Positions 24,501 to 37,043 of a stretch of 64,000 nucleotides of DNA are shown piece by piece. The notes under the pieces were generated by a model. It had not been told where the DNA came from. It saw nothing but the letters and a program-made list of their open reading frames with translations, and did no database searches. Each line of letters begins with the position of its first letter. Within the stretch, counting starts at the first letter, position 1. The position numbers and the translations under genes were made by a program. Where the stretch lies: positions 25,149,233-25,213,232 of the forward strand of contig OW285188.1 of the NCBI GenBank assembly GCA_935421135.1. The letters run 5' to 3'. The DNA comes from Bugulina stolonifera (lineage: Eukaryota; Bryozoa; Gymnolaemata; Cheilostomatida; Bugulidae).

Positions 24501-27500
24501 AACTTGCTTTACACACATTTAGAAATGAGGAAAGCACTTATTATTACAATGACAATCACTACTACATGTTGTATGCTATAATCACAACTACTGCTTTGCT
24601 ATAATCTCAATAGTTGCTATGCTATAACTGCAGCCATTACTATGCTATAACATCTGTAATACTTACGGCATTTCCTCTGGCAGCACAGCAGCAAGGATAT
24701 TGAGAGAGTCAGTCTTTGGTTTACAGGTAGGAGCAGCTGCTAGCAGTAATTTCAGCAGAGAAATCATATACTGAGGAAGGTTGGGTAACATAGATCTGTA
24801 TAGAGCCTCCGCAGCTGTTTCTGGTATATCTGTCTCGGGCTACATTGGAACAGATATTATGTTATACACACATGTTGAGGTACACACATGTACAATGCAA
24901 GTATATAATACATAATGCAAGAGCCCTGTAGGTATATACTGTAGTCTGTAGGTATATACCGTAGTCTGTAGGTATATACTGCAGTCTGTAGGTATATACT
25001 GCAGTCGGTAGGTATATACTGTAGTCTGTAGGTATATACTGTAGTCTGTAGGTATATACCGTAGTCTGTAGGTATATACCGTAGTCTGTAGGTATATACC
25101 GTAGTCTGTAGGTATATACTGTAGTCTGTAGGTATATACTGTAGTATGCAGGTATATACTGTAGTATGTAGGTATATACTGTAGTATGTAGGTATATACT
25201 GCAGTATGTAGGTATGTACTGTAGGTACACTTATACACCATAACAGACACAACACCTGAGACAGAGGATTCTTAGTTATCTCCTCTTCACGTTTGACCTG
25301 AACTTCGGACAAAGAGACATATATATGGTCTTTGAGCACTTTCACTCCTTCGTGTATCGGCCTCGGTAGTCCAGCCAAAGAGCTTACATCATTCTGTACC
25401 TTCAAACCCACAAACTTCTCTCTGGTCTGTGCAAGAAAATGCTCTAAATCCTTCTGTCTGTAACAGTAGTAATAACATGATCCACAAGTACTGGAGGTAG
25501 TAATACTATTGCAGTATTACAATGGATATGGATGGATCGAGTGGGGCTATAAGCACTGCCTACTGGTGAAGTGACTGTATAAGGAGCTATCCTACTTTTG
25601 ATTTTGTAAACTTCGATGTAACTAGCCAATTGTATCGCCCTAATTCATTCTGGAAGTGCTCCAACTACAATTCTTTATGCAGAGAGGCACAAAAATATGA
25701 AAAAGAGAGGAAAACTCTGCAGTTGCCACATAGCGGGTAGGCAAGAGCCATGTTCCCCTCTACTATCTTTGCTGAGACCATGTGTGATGACCTCACCTAT
25801 CTTAATACAAGCCCACTCATTGTTTATATCATGTTATGCTGACCTGACTTTAGATTTCCATGGGAGACTTTTATTGATTGTTATAACAGGTGGCTCAACA
25901 GGCTCCATCACTGGAGACCCTGGTCTAGGTGTACCAGGGCTCTGGTCCTCAGGCTTGGCCATTTCATCATCTTCGTCCGTGTCAGAGAATGGGTCAAATG
26001 CATCCTGTATTCCAACATATTATATCTCAAGTATATCACAATTGGGTACTGATATATGATATGATATGATGACCAGCAGTCAATTGTTCTTCTATTTAGT
26101 AGATCTACTACGAAGTTATCTGCTCTTTGCTGAGCAATTTACATGGAGGAGACAACTAAAGACTACTAACAATCACATGTAAACTCAGGCCTTTTATTAT
26201 ACTGATCATTGTACAATGTTATACAGTTACTGTTGAACTGATTACTAAATCATACAATACGGAGTAGAATAGTATTGGATTACCTGTCTGGCTTGTCTAC
26301 TACGCCTGCCATCCAGGAACTCCATGCCAGCTGCGGGAGGGGACGATGCTCTAATGTTCTTACAGACTTCTACATTGTCCTCAGGCCACTCCGCTAAACC
26401 AGAAGCCTTTCTCATCTCATTCTTAGCTTGATGGTGTTCCTTGAGGGAGCCCATGGACACCTACAGTGAGGTAAGTGTGGTACATGGGCACATGGTTACA
26501 AGCAGTAGGTTATGAGGGAATCCTTAGTGAAATATGTTGACAAAATCTAACATAATTTTTACTACATGTGTATAGGCCTATTTGCTCTATAATATACATG
26601 TACATGTATATACACACATTGTACAATGTACAGATGAACACACTGTACAATGTACAGAGATTGTGATCTCACCAGGATAGTCTTCCAGAGAAGCAGCAGA
26701 ATCTTCTTAACAGGAAAGTGTGAGGCTGATCCATTACAGAACTTAGTCACCATGTTAAACAGGATGATGGCTACGGGCTCATTGTTAAACATAGGCATAC
26801 CCAGTTCTGTAGCAAACGTTGCTCTCATTTCCTGTTGGTGGGAGGAGTCTTCATCGTGTTCAACTCTCATAGTCTCTACTATTGTGTACAGCAAGTTTAG
26901 TATTACCCTGAGAATACAAACAGTACTTATGTTGAGAGAGCTTAACTTTCAAGTTCATGCAACATATACACTGCAGGAGAGAACAACTCCCAATTGTGCA
27001 GAAGTATTTAACATACATAATATTAGGTACAATATTTCCAAGATAACACAAATTAATCTCAATGAACAGTTTTAAAAGCATTATATTACTCACCAATGTA
27101 CATGTATGTTAGCATCAGATATAGAGTGAAACATACCTTAGCTCTGTACTGTCAGCAAGAGACACTGCAGGTTTCCTGAGTGCAGCAGATGCTGCCAAAC
27201 CGTTCTCTGCTTCCAAGTTCAACAGTTCAATGAGTATAACAAAGAACCCAGACTCATAGAGGAGGAATACATTGTGTCTAGCGTTACGTATCAACTCTTC
27301 CTCATTTTCTGTCTCACCATACACACCTGGATGTACAAATGGAGGCAAAGTTACAACATAAAACTACATGCAACCTGTGAGAGAGAATAAAGCCCTATAT
27401 CTATTGGTTAAAAGAAGTATAAAATAGTGAGGAACACTCTTCGAGTTGCCTATTCTATTATAATTAATGAAATGAAAATTACTCATGCTCAGTGGCTGTG

Positions 27501-29389
27501 TAGGCCCGAACTAGATTGTATCTTTACATGCCCAATAACAGGGATACTGGCTGTGGGTCAGACCTTGAGATAAGTAGAGTATAGACCGTAGAAGCTGCAG
27601 CCGTCTTTCCCTGTCGGCCATTTCAATATCATTTAGTAAATGTAAGAGATAGTTGCTACGAAGACTGTCGTTAGCTGTGCTCCATCCCCCGTCATGTCTA
27701 CCTGCAAGAAAGAATAACAAAGGTCTCTATAATAGGTAAAGATGAGATCATAAATTCTCGTCCAATGAAAGAGACTTGATGCTTCCCTTGAACTAAAACA
27801 AATGATCTAACTAGGTTCAGACTGAGTGTTGGTATACTAATAGTTGTATACAAGTTGTTTGGTATTATAATAATGAGCAAAGCAAGTACATGCTTATCTG
27901 CTGTTGAAAAATTTCTAGAAAATTCCAACTCTTAAGCAGCCAACTGAAATGTTCTAAAAGTGTACAAATGTTCCAGATGGTTAAAAAAAACTTGTACATC
28001 ATTATTTCTGATATAAGTGTGTTCAAACAGATCCAATATCGCAATAAACAAAAACAATTCAATAATAAATCAAATCAATAATAATACGTAATTATTATGT
28101 CATCTGCAAAATGTGAATGAGGATAAATATATAACCAGTTGAGTCTCACAGCTTGTCTGCAAGAATTGGTTAGTCGACAGCTATTCATTTATTACATACA
28201 TGCCAACTTCCACCCAGTCTGCTCTTCGGAAAATACATTTACAACAGGCCAAAATGAGTCAATATATACCAGGTGAAATAGGAGCTTCTGTTACACCATC
28301 TAGACATGACAACAATTGGCAGCTGAATCAACAGATACCAAATTTTGTTGAAAGGAAATTAAGTATAACAATGAAAATGTATACTAGTGAAATAATCAGT
28401 TATGCTTCTTACCATATTGAGTGAAGTGCTCTGTAAATGCTTTCCTATTTAGTGCAAAATCTGGATGCTCAGAATAACTGTATAGCTCTACAATTATTAA
28501 AGATATTATCTTTTACCAATAATTAACACATTGGAAAATACCTACAAAATACTGTATCCCATTAAACGCCGGCAGTTATACAACAGCAAGCAAAAATTAA
28601 CTTACTATTTAACGGTGGAAAACCAAAGTACCCATTCAATAAAAGAGAGTGTAGTTCTACCTGAAATCTCTGCAATATGATCGTCAGCATCATCATAAAC
28701 AAACTCTACATCTGGAGCATCACTAGACTGCAAAATATAAAGTACCAACAATTAAAGTTTTCATACTCAACCGTTATCAACACTACACGATGCTAAGAAG
28801 GAAAAGAACTCTACAACCACTCAAGCAGTACATGTTTAGAGTAGAACCAAAGGCGATAAATGTTAATATTGTAATAGATGAGCAGTGATCTTAGCCTCAA
28901 TTGCTTCAACTATTAGCTGATGGCTACTTCGCCTGCTTATTGTAAGTACATGTACATGCCAGGTATCAAGATCCTTGTCTCCTTCCTATGCTAGCGTTCA
29001 GTATTAATAAGAAGTGAGTGGTCCAAGATACAGAGTAAGACTGATTTCACAACAATTTGGCTCTACTTATATAGGATAGGTATAACAGGCAAACAAGTAG
29101 GCTACTTCTGGCCGGCTCCAAACGACTAAGCACTCCCGCCCAGCTAAGATTACAACACCAACACACACATAAAATTATATATATATAAAATATAGTGCTA
29201 GGATCATTCATTTGATTGGCATAAAAGAGCATCACTTGCATACAATAACATCGGTAAAAAAGTATTTGTCCACATGATTAGGAATGACGAATGAGTGACT
29301 GACTAAGTGAATTCACTTACTTCAGAATCTCCTCTTTGCCGCCTCATAATTTCTCTTAATTTGGGTATCCCTCTCTTTCCCAATTCCAT
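21587..29389 (-). CDS. STRIP1: Striatin-interacting protein (STRIP1/2, FAM40) homologue
   Basis: Exons in order of transcription: 29321-29389, 28661-28727, 28413-28487, 27564-27701, 27137-27326, 26673-26907, 26284-26460, 25844-26004, 25256-25457, 24667-24839, 24208-24334, 23334-23501, 22886-22990, 22146-22350, 21587-21837. Phases join throughout, giving 780 aa (human STRIP1 is about 837). Family signatures: ALRKPAVSLADSTELR, NNEPVAIILFNMVTKFC, LLLLWKTIL, RASSPPA, GLPRPIHEGVKVLK, LPEEMP, QHLVFANCIPLVIKFFNQ, FKSAPILKRALKVK, KYLGRQWRKSNMKTMSAIY, DARPWDFQAEE. The N-terminal (N1221-like) half spans about residues 45-320 and the C-terminal (DUF3402) half about 370-780. STRIP proteins scaffold the STRIPAK phosphatase-kinase complex, which controls Hippo signalling, the cytoskeleton and membrane traffic. 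An acidic linker (DPFSDTDEDDE) lies at the start of exon 8. STRIP1 versus STRIP2 cannot be decided. Confidence 0.95.
22442..22875. repeat. 20-bp satellite after STRIP exon 13
   Basis: CCTATACGTCTATATATCAA (20 bp) is repeated about 21 times. On the coding strand the array starts about 10 bp after the exon 13 donor (22885). A block containing the variant CCTTTATGTCTATATATGTT is itself repeated. Confidence 0.92.
23892..24233 (-). repeat. 26-bp array of duplicated 5' splice sites, STRIP exon 11
   Basis: There are thirteen consecutive 26-bp units. Read on the coding strand, each carries GTGTACCAG|GTTAGTGAG. The first unit is the true end of exon 11 (NHVYQ) and its donor at 24207. The other twelve lie in the intron, and most are identical over the splice-site core. 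Using any downstream copy would add GTT AGT GAG TGA, which is a stop after three codons. Confidence 0.93.
24915..25232. repeat. 20-bp satellite after STRIP exon 9
   Basis: GTAGGTATATACTGTAGTCT and variants are repeated about 16 times. On the coding strand the array begins about 25 bp after the exon 9 donor (25255). Confidence 0.92.
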
Positions 29390-30917
29390 ATTAACCACAT
29401 GAGACTGATTCTATTTCAATAGAAAATGCTGAATAAGTAAAAACTACCCTTTTAAATCTAAAGAAAGGTCATTGTCATCTGATTTTGGGCAGTTGCCTAT
29501 TTTAATTTTAGTTTAGATTTCAAGTGGTTTAGATCAATGCAAAGATAGTGGATCAATGTTTATAAAAATACAGTTTCCTGTTGCCGAATAATGCGCCTTA
29601 AAAATTGTCGTCAGGTAAACTGCCAGCATACCCGTATACGAAATCTTATTTACTCTATGTCTTCCTACATTTATCGAAATATCACATTCAGCAAATATAG
29701 GATAGACAACTTCGATTAAAAATCGAGAAGAGAGAACACAACTTTCAATGTACACTTAACACATTATAAGGGTTCATGCATGTGCATGACGTTGCAATGT
29801 ATCTTGTATGCTTGTGTGATCTGGGTAAAAAACACTAGATTCTCCAGAATTTTAGTAGAAACTGCCATGGAGTATACAGTATACCATACCAGCTTCTTAA
29901 CACATAAATAGGAATTGAGATGGCTGTCTGAAAGTGAACTGTTAATTTAATTATACCAATTCAAATATTATGTACTCTCATATTTTTCTTGCAAGGAAAT
30001 TGATTCATGAGCAACCTGGTTAATTTCCAGTAGAATTGCTCATCTCTAACAGTTGTAGTGGCTAATGTATTTGTCCATTATGGTAGGTGATTAGCTTCTG
30101 AAGAGCCTCGGGATGGGCTATTTCTACATAAATATGGTTATGTTAAACCATATTGTAATAATAGTAACTTGTTTATTGTATATTGTATATCATACCATAA
30201 TAATATAGCAGTCACAACATGTAACCAGATAATAGTGTGGGCACATGAAATGTTGGCACAAATAGTCAAAGTACAAGTAGTTGTGGCAACAGCAGCAGCT
30301 TTACTAGTTACAGTGGTAGTAGTAGAGTAGCATATAATATATACTATAATAACATAACAGAGGTACATGTATATACTATAATATATAGTGGAATTACATA
30401 ACAGGGTAGTAAAAGCAGTCTTTGTATTTGTAGCACCAGCTCTAGTGGAAACAACAGCAACAGTAGTGGAAGTTACAGTAAGTACATGTAGGAAGTAAAT
30501 ACAAATAATAATAATACACATTAATTACTATTGCTAAAGAGTACATGTAGATAGTGTGCTACAGATAGGACTGTAGAGATACAATATACATGCAGATCTT
30601 CACTGTATAGCAAAGCCTATGAGTTCAATATACATCTATACTGCACAACATCAGTTGAAACAGTTAATAGAGTTAGTCAACATTGAAACAAACATAATAA
30701 AGAAGGTTCTCATGTAGCACTACATATAAATAATATGATGAGCTTGCCATTAAACGATAAATATCATTGCAGATCTAGTTGCTATGGTTACAGTTCCGAT
30801 TTAGTAAACAAATAGAAGGTGAACAGTGCTACACCTTTAAAATGTAGTACACCTTTAAAATGTAGCCCGAAGTCCCAACAAATATGGTATGGTTGTGAGT
30901 GTCAGAAAGATCTCAGT
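29390..30917. other. Intergenic, upstream of STRIP and downstream of NDRG
   Basis: This stretch should hold the STRIP promoter and the NDRG 3' UTR. I see no open frame with family similarity. A minus-strand AATAAA (plus-strand 30171-30176) is a possible but distant poly(A) signal for NDRG. Confidence 0.5.
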
Positions 30918-33900
30918 CTAACAGTTGACAGCTTCTAGTGTATCCGTATGACTGTCTCCCGCAGCAGTGAGGGAGGGCGGACTGTCGGTGGGTATAGACT
31001 TATGTTTCAGTCTCGCATCGACCAGCTTAGCCTGACTCAGCAGCGGAACTAAAGGAGAAAGTGAAACATTCTTATCTAACCTAACGGTTATCTCTGTTCT
31101 CTTCTCTTCTGTGTAAATGAGTACAGTTTAGTAGACTACACTGAGCGCTAGGGTATACAAATACTTTGCAAAGATTGGTTGGTAACTGAGCATCTCACTA
31201 CTGATTTGGAGATTGAGATGTTGAGGGTTTGAAGGTTAATTTTGTCTTTTTACCCCAAAATATATATTTTCAAAATGTTATTCATATTTTATGGCTGGTG
31301 AGTACCTACACCTAGATATTTCCTGACATTGATTTGACTTTCTGGAACACAACGAAAAACCTGTGAAAGTAATAACTTACTGTAGCCGAGTCCTTGGAGG
31401 AATAACCTGAAGGATTCAGCTAACTTGGCAGGAGCCTCTTCTAGTACCATACCTCCGCAGTCCTGTAGCTGTAGATACACATAGTATAATGCAATGTATG
31501 CTATAGCATAGGCTATGTAGATACACATAGTATATGCAATGTATGCTATAGCATAGGCCATGTAGATACACATAGTATATGCAATGTATGCTATAGCATA
31601 GGCCATGTAGATACACATAGTATATGCAATGTATGCTATAGCATAGGCCATGTAGATACACATAGTATATGCAGTATATGCTATAGCATAGGCCATGTAG
31701 ATACACACAGTATATGCAATATATGCTATAGCATAGGCCATGTAGATACGCATAGTATATGCAATGTATGCTATAGCATAGGCCATGTAGATACACATAG
31801 TATATGCAGTATATGCTATAGCATAGGCCATGTAGATACACATAGTATATGCAATAATATATGCTATAGCATAGGCCATGTAGATACACATAGTATATGC
31901 AGTATATGCTATAGCATAGGCCATGTAGATACACATAGTATATGCAATATATGCTATAGCATAGGCCATGTAGATACACATAGTATATGCAATATATGCT
32001 ATAGCATAGGCCATATAGATACACATAGTATATGCAGTATATGCTATAGCATAGCCATGTAGATACACATAGTATATGCAATGTATGTTATAGTATAGGC
32101 CATGACGCCAATGAGCAGACATGTCAAGTCTTGATTAAACAATTTCATTGTATGTATAATTGTATGTACAGTGGAACTCCAAGGGACCACCATAATTGGT
32201 TTGAATTAGGCCGAGTTTGAATTATGTGATCCCTTTATTTTATATAATGACATGCATCACATGTACAGAACAACAGCATAAAAACGCATTTAGCTAAGGA
32301 ACAGTTAAGCAATTAATGGGTTTTCCCAGCTTAGTTTGAGCAGAAAAATATTGCAGTAGTAACTACTAATAACTACTAACTACTAGCAACGATTATCAGG
32401 TGACTAATGCTGGCTGTGATAGTATTATCATTGATTATAGTGTGAGCCTAAGCCGCATGAAGTTTGAATTACAGATGGTAAGTTTGAATTATTTGAAGCC
32501 CTTTCTATAGTTCTCAGCAGGGACCAAGGCTAACAGTTTGAACTAACCAAGTTTTTGAATTATCCAACGTTGAATTAAGCAAGTTCCACTGTATGTCATA
32601 AAATACAGTGAGTATGAACTATTTGTGTTATGCATACAGTATAGCCTGCACTCTTACCTTGACCAGAGTGGTGAGTGCGGGGTCTATCTGACTGTTCATA
32701 CTGACTGCTTCATCAACCAGAGGTCCATGGTCTCCAACCACCAACATACAGCAACATCTACATGTACATGTACATACAGACATGTTTAGTACAGAAATAC
32801 CAGACATATTTTTCTTTGTTTCCATGGCTTCATTGTAACACAGACAGAAGTGAACAGAAATGAGACATATAGAGAAGGTGTTGAGATCTACACTGCAGCT
32901 AGTCAAGGTACCAAGTCCCGTCTGGTTTGCAGTAGCATCTACATCAATCCATCAAACTGAGTAGATAACACCTCAGGGAATACATGAAGTCATCCTCCAC
33001 CCAAACAGACCATTATATAAAGAAGAGTGCAGCTGACTCACTATGCAATGAGCGGCAGCAATGGCTAGTGTTTAATTCTGTTGAGGCTACCATTTACCAT
33101 GTTATTTACTTAAGGCGAGAATATCCTACAAATGCTTGGAAAAGATCTAAGGCTATTATATCATACACACATATACTTTGGCAAGGACCTAAGTTTAGTA
33201 TATCATACACAAATATATATAACATAGTCTGTTAAGTACCTGAGGCTACCAGATTTATCCTGGGCGTCTGGTGCGGGTTTCCTTAACTTGAGATCACTTC
33301 TAGCACAATACGAGTCTATAAATAGGGCCAGGTTAACCGGGTTGATTGTCTTTATATACTGCCTGTACACGTGTACGAGGTCTGTGTTACTGTCTTTGGT
33401 TGCCTACAACATGTACATGTAGATTGTAGTTGATAGGCTACATGTAGGTATAGTATGTGTGTGTAACCAATATCACAAACAAACCAGCTAACATAGAATA
33501 ATATATGAGATGATCTCTGTAACCACTACATCCACTACATTGTTAACCCCATATTTACAGTCAGTGATACACTTTGAGGTATTGCTAACAGTTGTTTAGA
33601 ACTTCTACCAATACATATCATGATTGCTGATCCATTAGCAGGCAGTATTACCGTGTAGCCTGTAACTTACCCTTCCAAACCAGTGCCACAGTAAGTAATC
33701 CTCTGTGAAGTTAGTCAGGTTTCCACTCTTTAAATACCAAGAGTTGAACTACAAGATACAGCACAGTGTGTAGTTTACAGTGTACCCAGGCTAGGGAGTC
33801 ATCTCCCTCATCAACAGCAATTATAGAGGATAACTAATAGTCTTATGTAACAATGAGATACTATATCCTACCATATTGTTAGTAAATACACAAGTACAAT

Positions 33901-36900
33901 AATCAACCAGTTGGTATAGCAGAATCAATAAACATGATAGAATTTACAAATGAATGGGTATACTGGTGAGACAGAGTAGATGTGATTGTACCAATACATG
34001 CATAGTGTGTTATCTCCACTTACCTTCTGATAGCCCCATTCAACCCAACCACATTGTCCTGCATCAGGGTTTATCAGTGCAAGTCCCTCAACTTTGTTAG
34101 GATACTTGAGCTACAACACCAATCATACCACATATAATACATGTATCTAGAAAGCATTCAGATTTGGTTTATTAGTTCCTAGTTGAATGTGACTGTACTT
34201 CATCTTTGCTGTTCTCACAACATGGATAGAAACATTCTGTCATTGATAAACAGTACCAAAGTTTAACCTATAAATAGACTTGGAGATATTATGCATATCA
34301 TAGAATACATACTGCATATCTAGCCAGCACATTGCCCCCTGCTCCAACGCCAAGTCCAATCACAGTCCTCAGGCTGAAGAAATCCACAACTGTCCTTACA
34401 GTATCTGCCAGTTGGTCCATAGTAGGGTATACATATCTATGAATATACATGCATATTACAGGCCCACAACACATACTGCATGGTAAACCAGAAAAAACCC
34501 AAAACCTTTGATGTAAGCAAAGAGAAGCTAAATATCAATACCACTGTTGATTTTACAAAACTAGCCATAGTTCAGCATTTCATTCCACTTTACATGTAGT
34601 ACTTCAAGTGCTTGTTGTTAATAGGAAGTCCTCCAGGTAAGCTATATTATCTTGTCACTTAGCCTACTTATACTTCTATATACAATATAGTGGGTAGACG
34701 TTGACATATAGCCTATCAAGCTAGCATATCTACCATTCACCAGTGAGGCTGGCATTGAACCCTCCCCCCCCTCCCCAGTAAACCCTTTGCCTACATGTAT
34801 GTTTGCTAAAAGGTAATAAGTTTTAATCCCTTGCTAACTATGAAACAAGGTACTGTCAAGTAACTGGTTCAGTCACATTATGGTATAGAGTATATGCTAT
34901 ACTATTACACTAATTACTAACTATAATGAGAGTACATATTATTATAGTACACTCTTATATACTACATTGTACGGACTATTAGATCACTAGTGATAGTGAC
35001 ATGATATGTGTATGAGTTAAATGAGACACAGAGTCAATTACCAACTCTATGATGTTTTATAGTTTACATACTACATCTACATGTAGTATGTAAAGTAGAG
35101 GTTATGTAATACAAGTATACATACATGTGCATCAGTGAGAAATACTAGCTTAGTTAAACAGTAGAAACACTAAATGTGCATAGTTTAATAGGCAGCCATC
35201 TACTGAACATATAGATGAATGTTGAATGTGTAGGTGAAGGTATAGTGCTATATTTGGAGTCACATAGATCACTGCTGAGCTGACTAACTGACTGACTGAC
35301 TGACCCAAGCAGAATCAAGGGACGTAATTGTTAAGAAGCTGAGCATAGATATTTATATAACCATAGACGGTCTAGCTTGATCCATAGAGAAGAGAAATCA
35401 TGTAATCAAATGGCAGCCATTGATCAATGACAAGTAAAAGAATCCATTGAATCCATTAGAAGGCTTGGAACACAAGCTAGTATACATTGTATCCAGTGTA
35501 TAGCTGTACAAACCTTTCTTTCTGTTGGTTTATCTTCCTGTATAGCAACATGACAAACTAATAAATTATCGAATAGTACAAGCAATTAAACAATATACTA
35601 CAGGCAGCTTGATTTTCAGAAATAAACACAATCGGATAGGCTACACATTATTTGTTTCCATTTGTCTTATCTCTGATGTTTGTTGTTTATAAGAGAGCCT
35701 GAGGTCAACATGATGACATCATCAGTAGACCATCGGCTGACCAAGTCACCAACATGAGCTATGCCATGTCCATTTAACTCACCCCTGAAGAAGAGGAATA
35801 GCCCCATCATCTTGTCCAGGTGCGTTGATATGGTAGACACAAAAATGCTCTAGAATTGTGGCCATATCAGAGAAGTGGAAGAACCCTTGAAAGCATGTCA
35901 CATCTACAACATTGAATTAATCATAATTACCTTCTCCGAGTATAAGTAATGATGAGTAGTATACTATAGTGAAGTAGTGAGTCACACCACAGGCCCAGGA
36001 GTTGTCTCCTACCATAACAGTCTGGGATCAGTGGACTGAACAGGCCGTTGACAGGGTTCATGTTATTCCATAGCTTACATTATTGTGAATAAGAAACCTA
36101 TGACGATAACACAGTCAAGTCGTGAACAGTGGAACTACGTTTACATACAGCATAAGAATTATATAACTAGTAAAACATTCCAAGTTACATATCATGTAGC
36201 AGGAGCATATATTGGCAAGCTTACGGTTTAATCCAATATCGTGGTAAGTAATAATGGCAGGCTTCTTTGTATTTCCTTGAATAGCAACCTTTATAACACC
36301 ATACTCTGTATTCACATCCTGTTCCTATAGAAATATTTCATCATTTACTAAGTTGCTGTATAAATGTATAGAGACAGCATGTGATTAAGTTATGACTACA
36401 CATTTCACATCGCTGCATTCGCACATTCTACAGAGCACCTCATTCTCTTAAAAAATGAACAGTATTATTCTGAACCAACTCAATAATCTGAATTACAATC
36501 ATAGTGCTTCAATCCAATCTGTATCTTTCTATGGATAACAGGGAGAAGTATCGTCTGCAATCTGAAATTCTATTTAATAACACCATTCTTCTGTGATTGC
36601 ATGAATGTTGACCTGGTATCTACTCCGTGTCAGTGTGCATGTTATAATATTTTCCGATATTGATATTATTTATTAATTGAATAATATACCATCAGGTTCA
36701 CCAAGTCTCACTGAATCCGCATGAGGCTCCCTGATTTGCAACTCAAGTTTTGGTACCCATATCCAACCCAAAATAAACACCCCCGCCCAAATGCTCAATC
36801 TCCCTGATCTACATCAGTCGAACTTGGCCAGCCTGTATACAACATTATATATACGAATATAATAGCAATTTGTCGCATGAAATGAATCTTTGAATGATAA

Positions 36901-37043
36901 AATAAATAAAAACTTAATTATTTAATTATTACAATAATACTAATACTCACCTGGGAATTTGAAAAGGCAGTTTTATGAAGTGATTTTGCTTCTGGTGCTT
37001 CAGATGTTATAGTAAACAAGCTTATTTCTTCTGGTGAAGCCAT
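30918..37043 (-). CDS. NDRG family protein (N-myc downstream-regulated)
   Basis: Exons in order: 36951-37043, 36225-36324, 35783-35903, 34313-34436, 34024-34110, 33671-33748, 33240-33403, 32658-32757, 31381-31468, 30918-31048. All phases fit, giving 361 aa. Family landmarks: EQDVNTEYGVIKV, PAIITYHDIGLNH, CFQGFFHFSDM, YPTMDQLADTV, VIGLGVGAGGNVLARYA, VEGLALINPD, LLVVGDHGPLVDEAV, DCGGMVLEEAPAKLAESF, FLQGLGYIP. NDRGs have an alpha/beta-hydrolase fold without a working catalytic triad. Here the nucleophile-elbow position is Gly136 in GVGAG (134-138), consistent with a non-enzymatic role. Known members act in cytoplasm and at membranes in stress response, differentiation and trafficking. The C-terminal tail is short (about 45 aa) and lacks the decapeptide repeats of vertebrate NDRG1. 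Which vertebrate paralogue is closest cannot be told. Confidence 0.95.
31469..32103. repeat. 45-bp satellite abutting NDRG exon 9
   Basis: About 14 units of 45 bp carry ATGCTATAGCATAGGCCATG followed by TAGATACACATAGTATATGC. The last unit ends at the exon 9 acceptor (31469-31470), so the acceptor context GTATCTACAG is repeat-derived. Since 45 is a multiple of three, the minus strand stays open across the array and in frame into exon 9. Confidence 0.93.
32169..32591. mobile_element. pogo/Tigger-like MITE in NDRG intron 8
   Basis: The element is 423 bp with perfect 10-bp terminal inverted repeats CAGTGGAACT / AGTTCCACTG, flanked on both sides by TA, the target duplication of Tc1/mariner-pogo elements. 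The ends carry repeated TTTGAATTA or TAATTCAAA motifs of the kind seen at Tigger/pogo termini. It contains no transposase frame, so it is non-autonomous. Together with the 45-bp satellite it makes up most of the intron. Confidence 0.8.
36013..36073 (-). CDS. Possible alternative exon of NDRG
   Basis: Between exons 2 and 3 lies an open segment ending TGTTATG|GTAGGAG, a good donor, in phase 1 like exon 2. It can be read from an internal ATG (36059-36061) as MNPVNGLFSPLIPDCY joined to exon 3. It can also be read from a GTAAG acceptor in phase 0, replacing exon 2. The first reading would be an alternative first exon lacking the start of the hydrolase fold. No family sequence confirms it. Confidence 0.3.

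Noticed and set aside
26650..27075. 141-aa plus-strand open frame
   Set aside because: It is the antisense shadow of STRIP exon 6, whose minus-strand reading matches the family.
30138..30521. 127-aa minus-strand open frame between STRIP and NDRG
   Set aside because: Low-complexity Thr/Ala/Val/Ile composition from GTAGTA- and ACATGT-type repeats, with no domain and no splice context.
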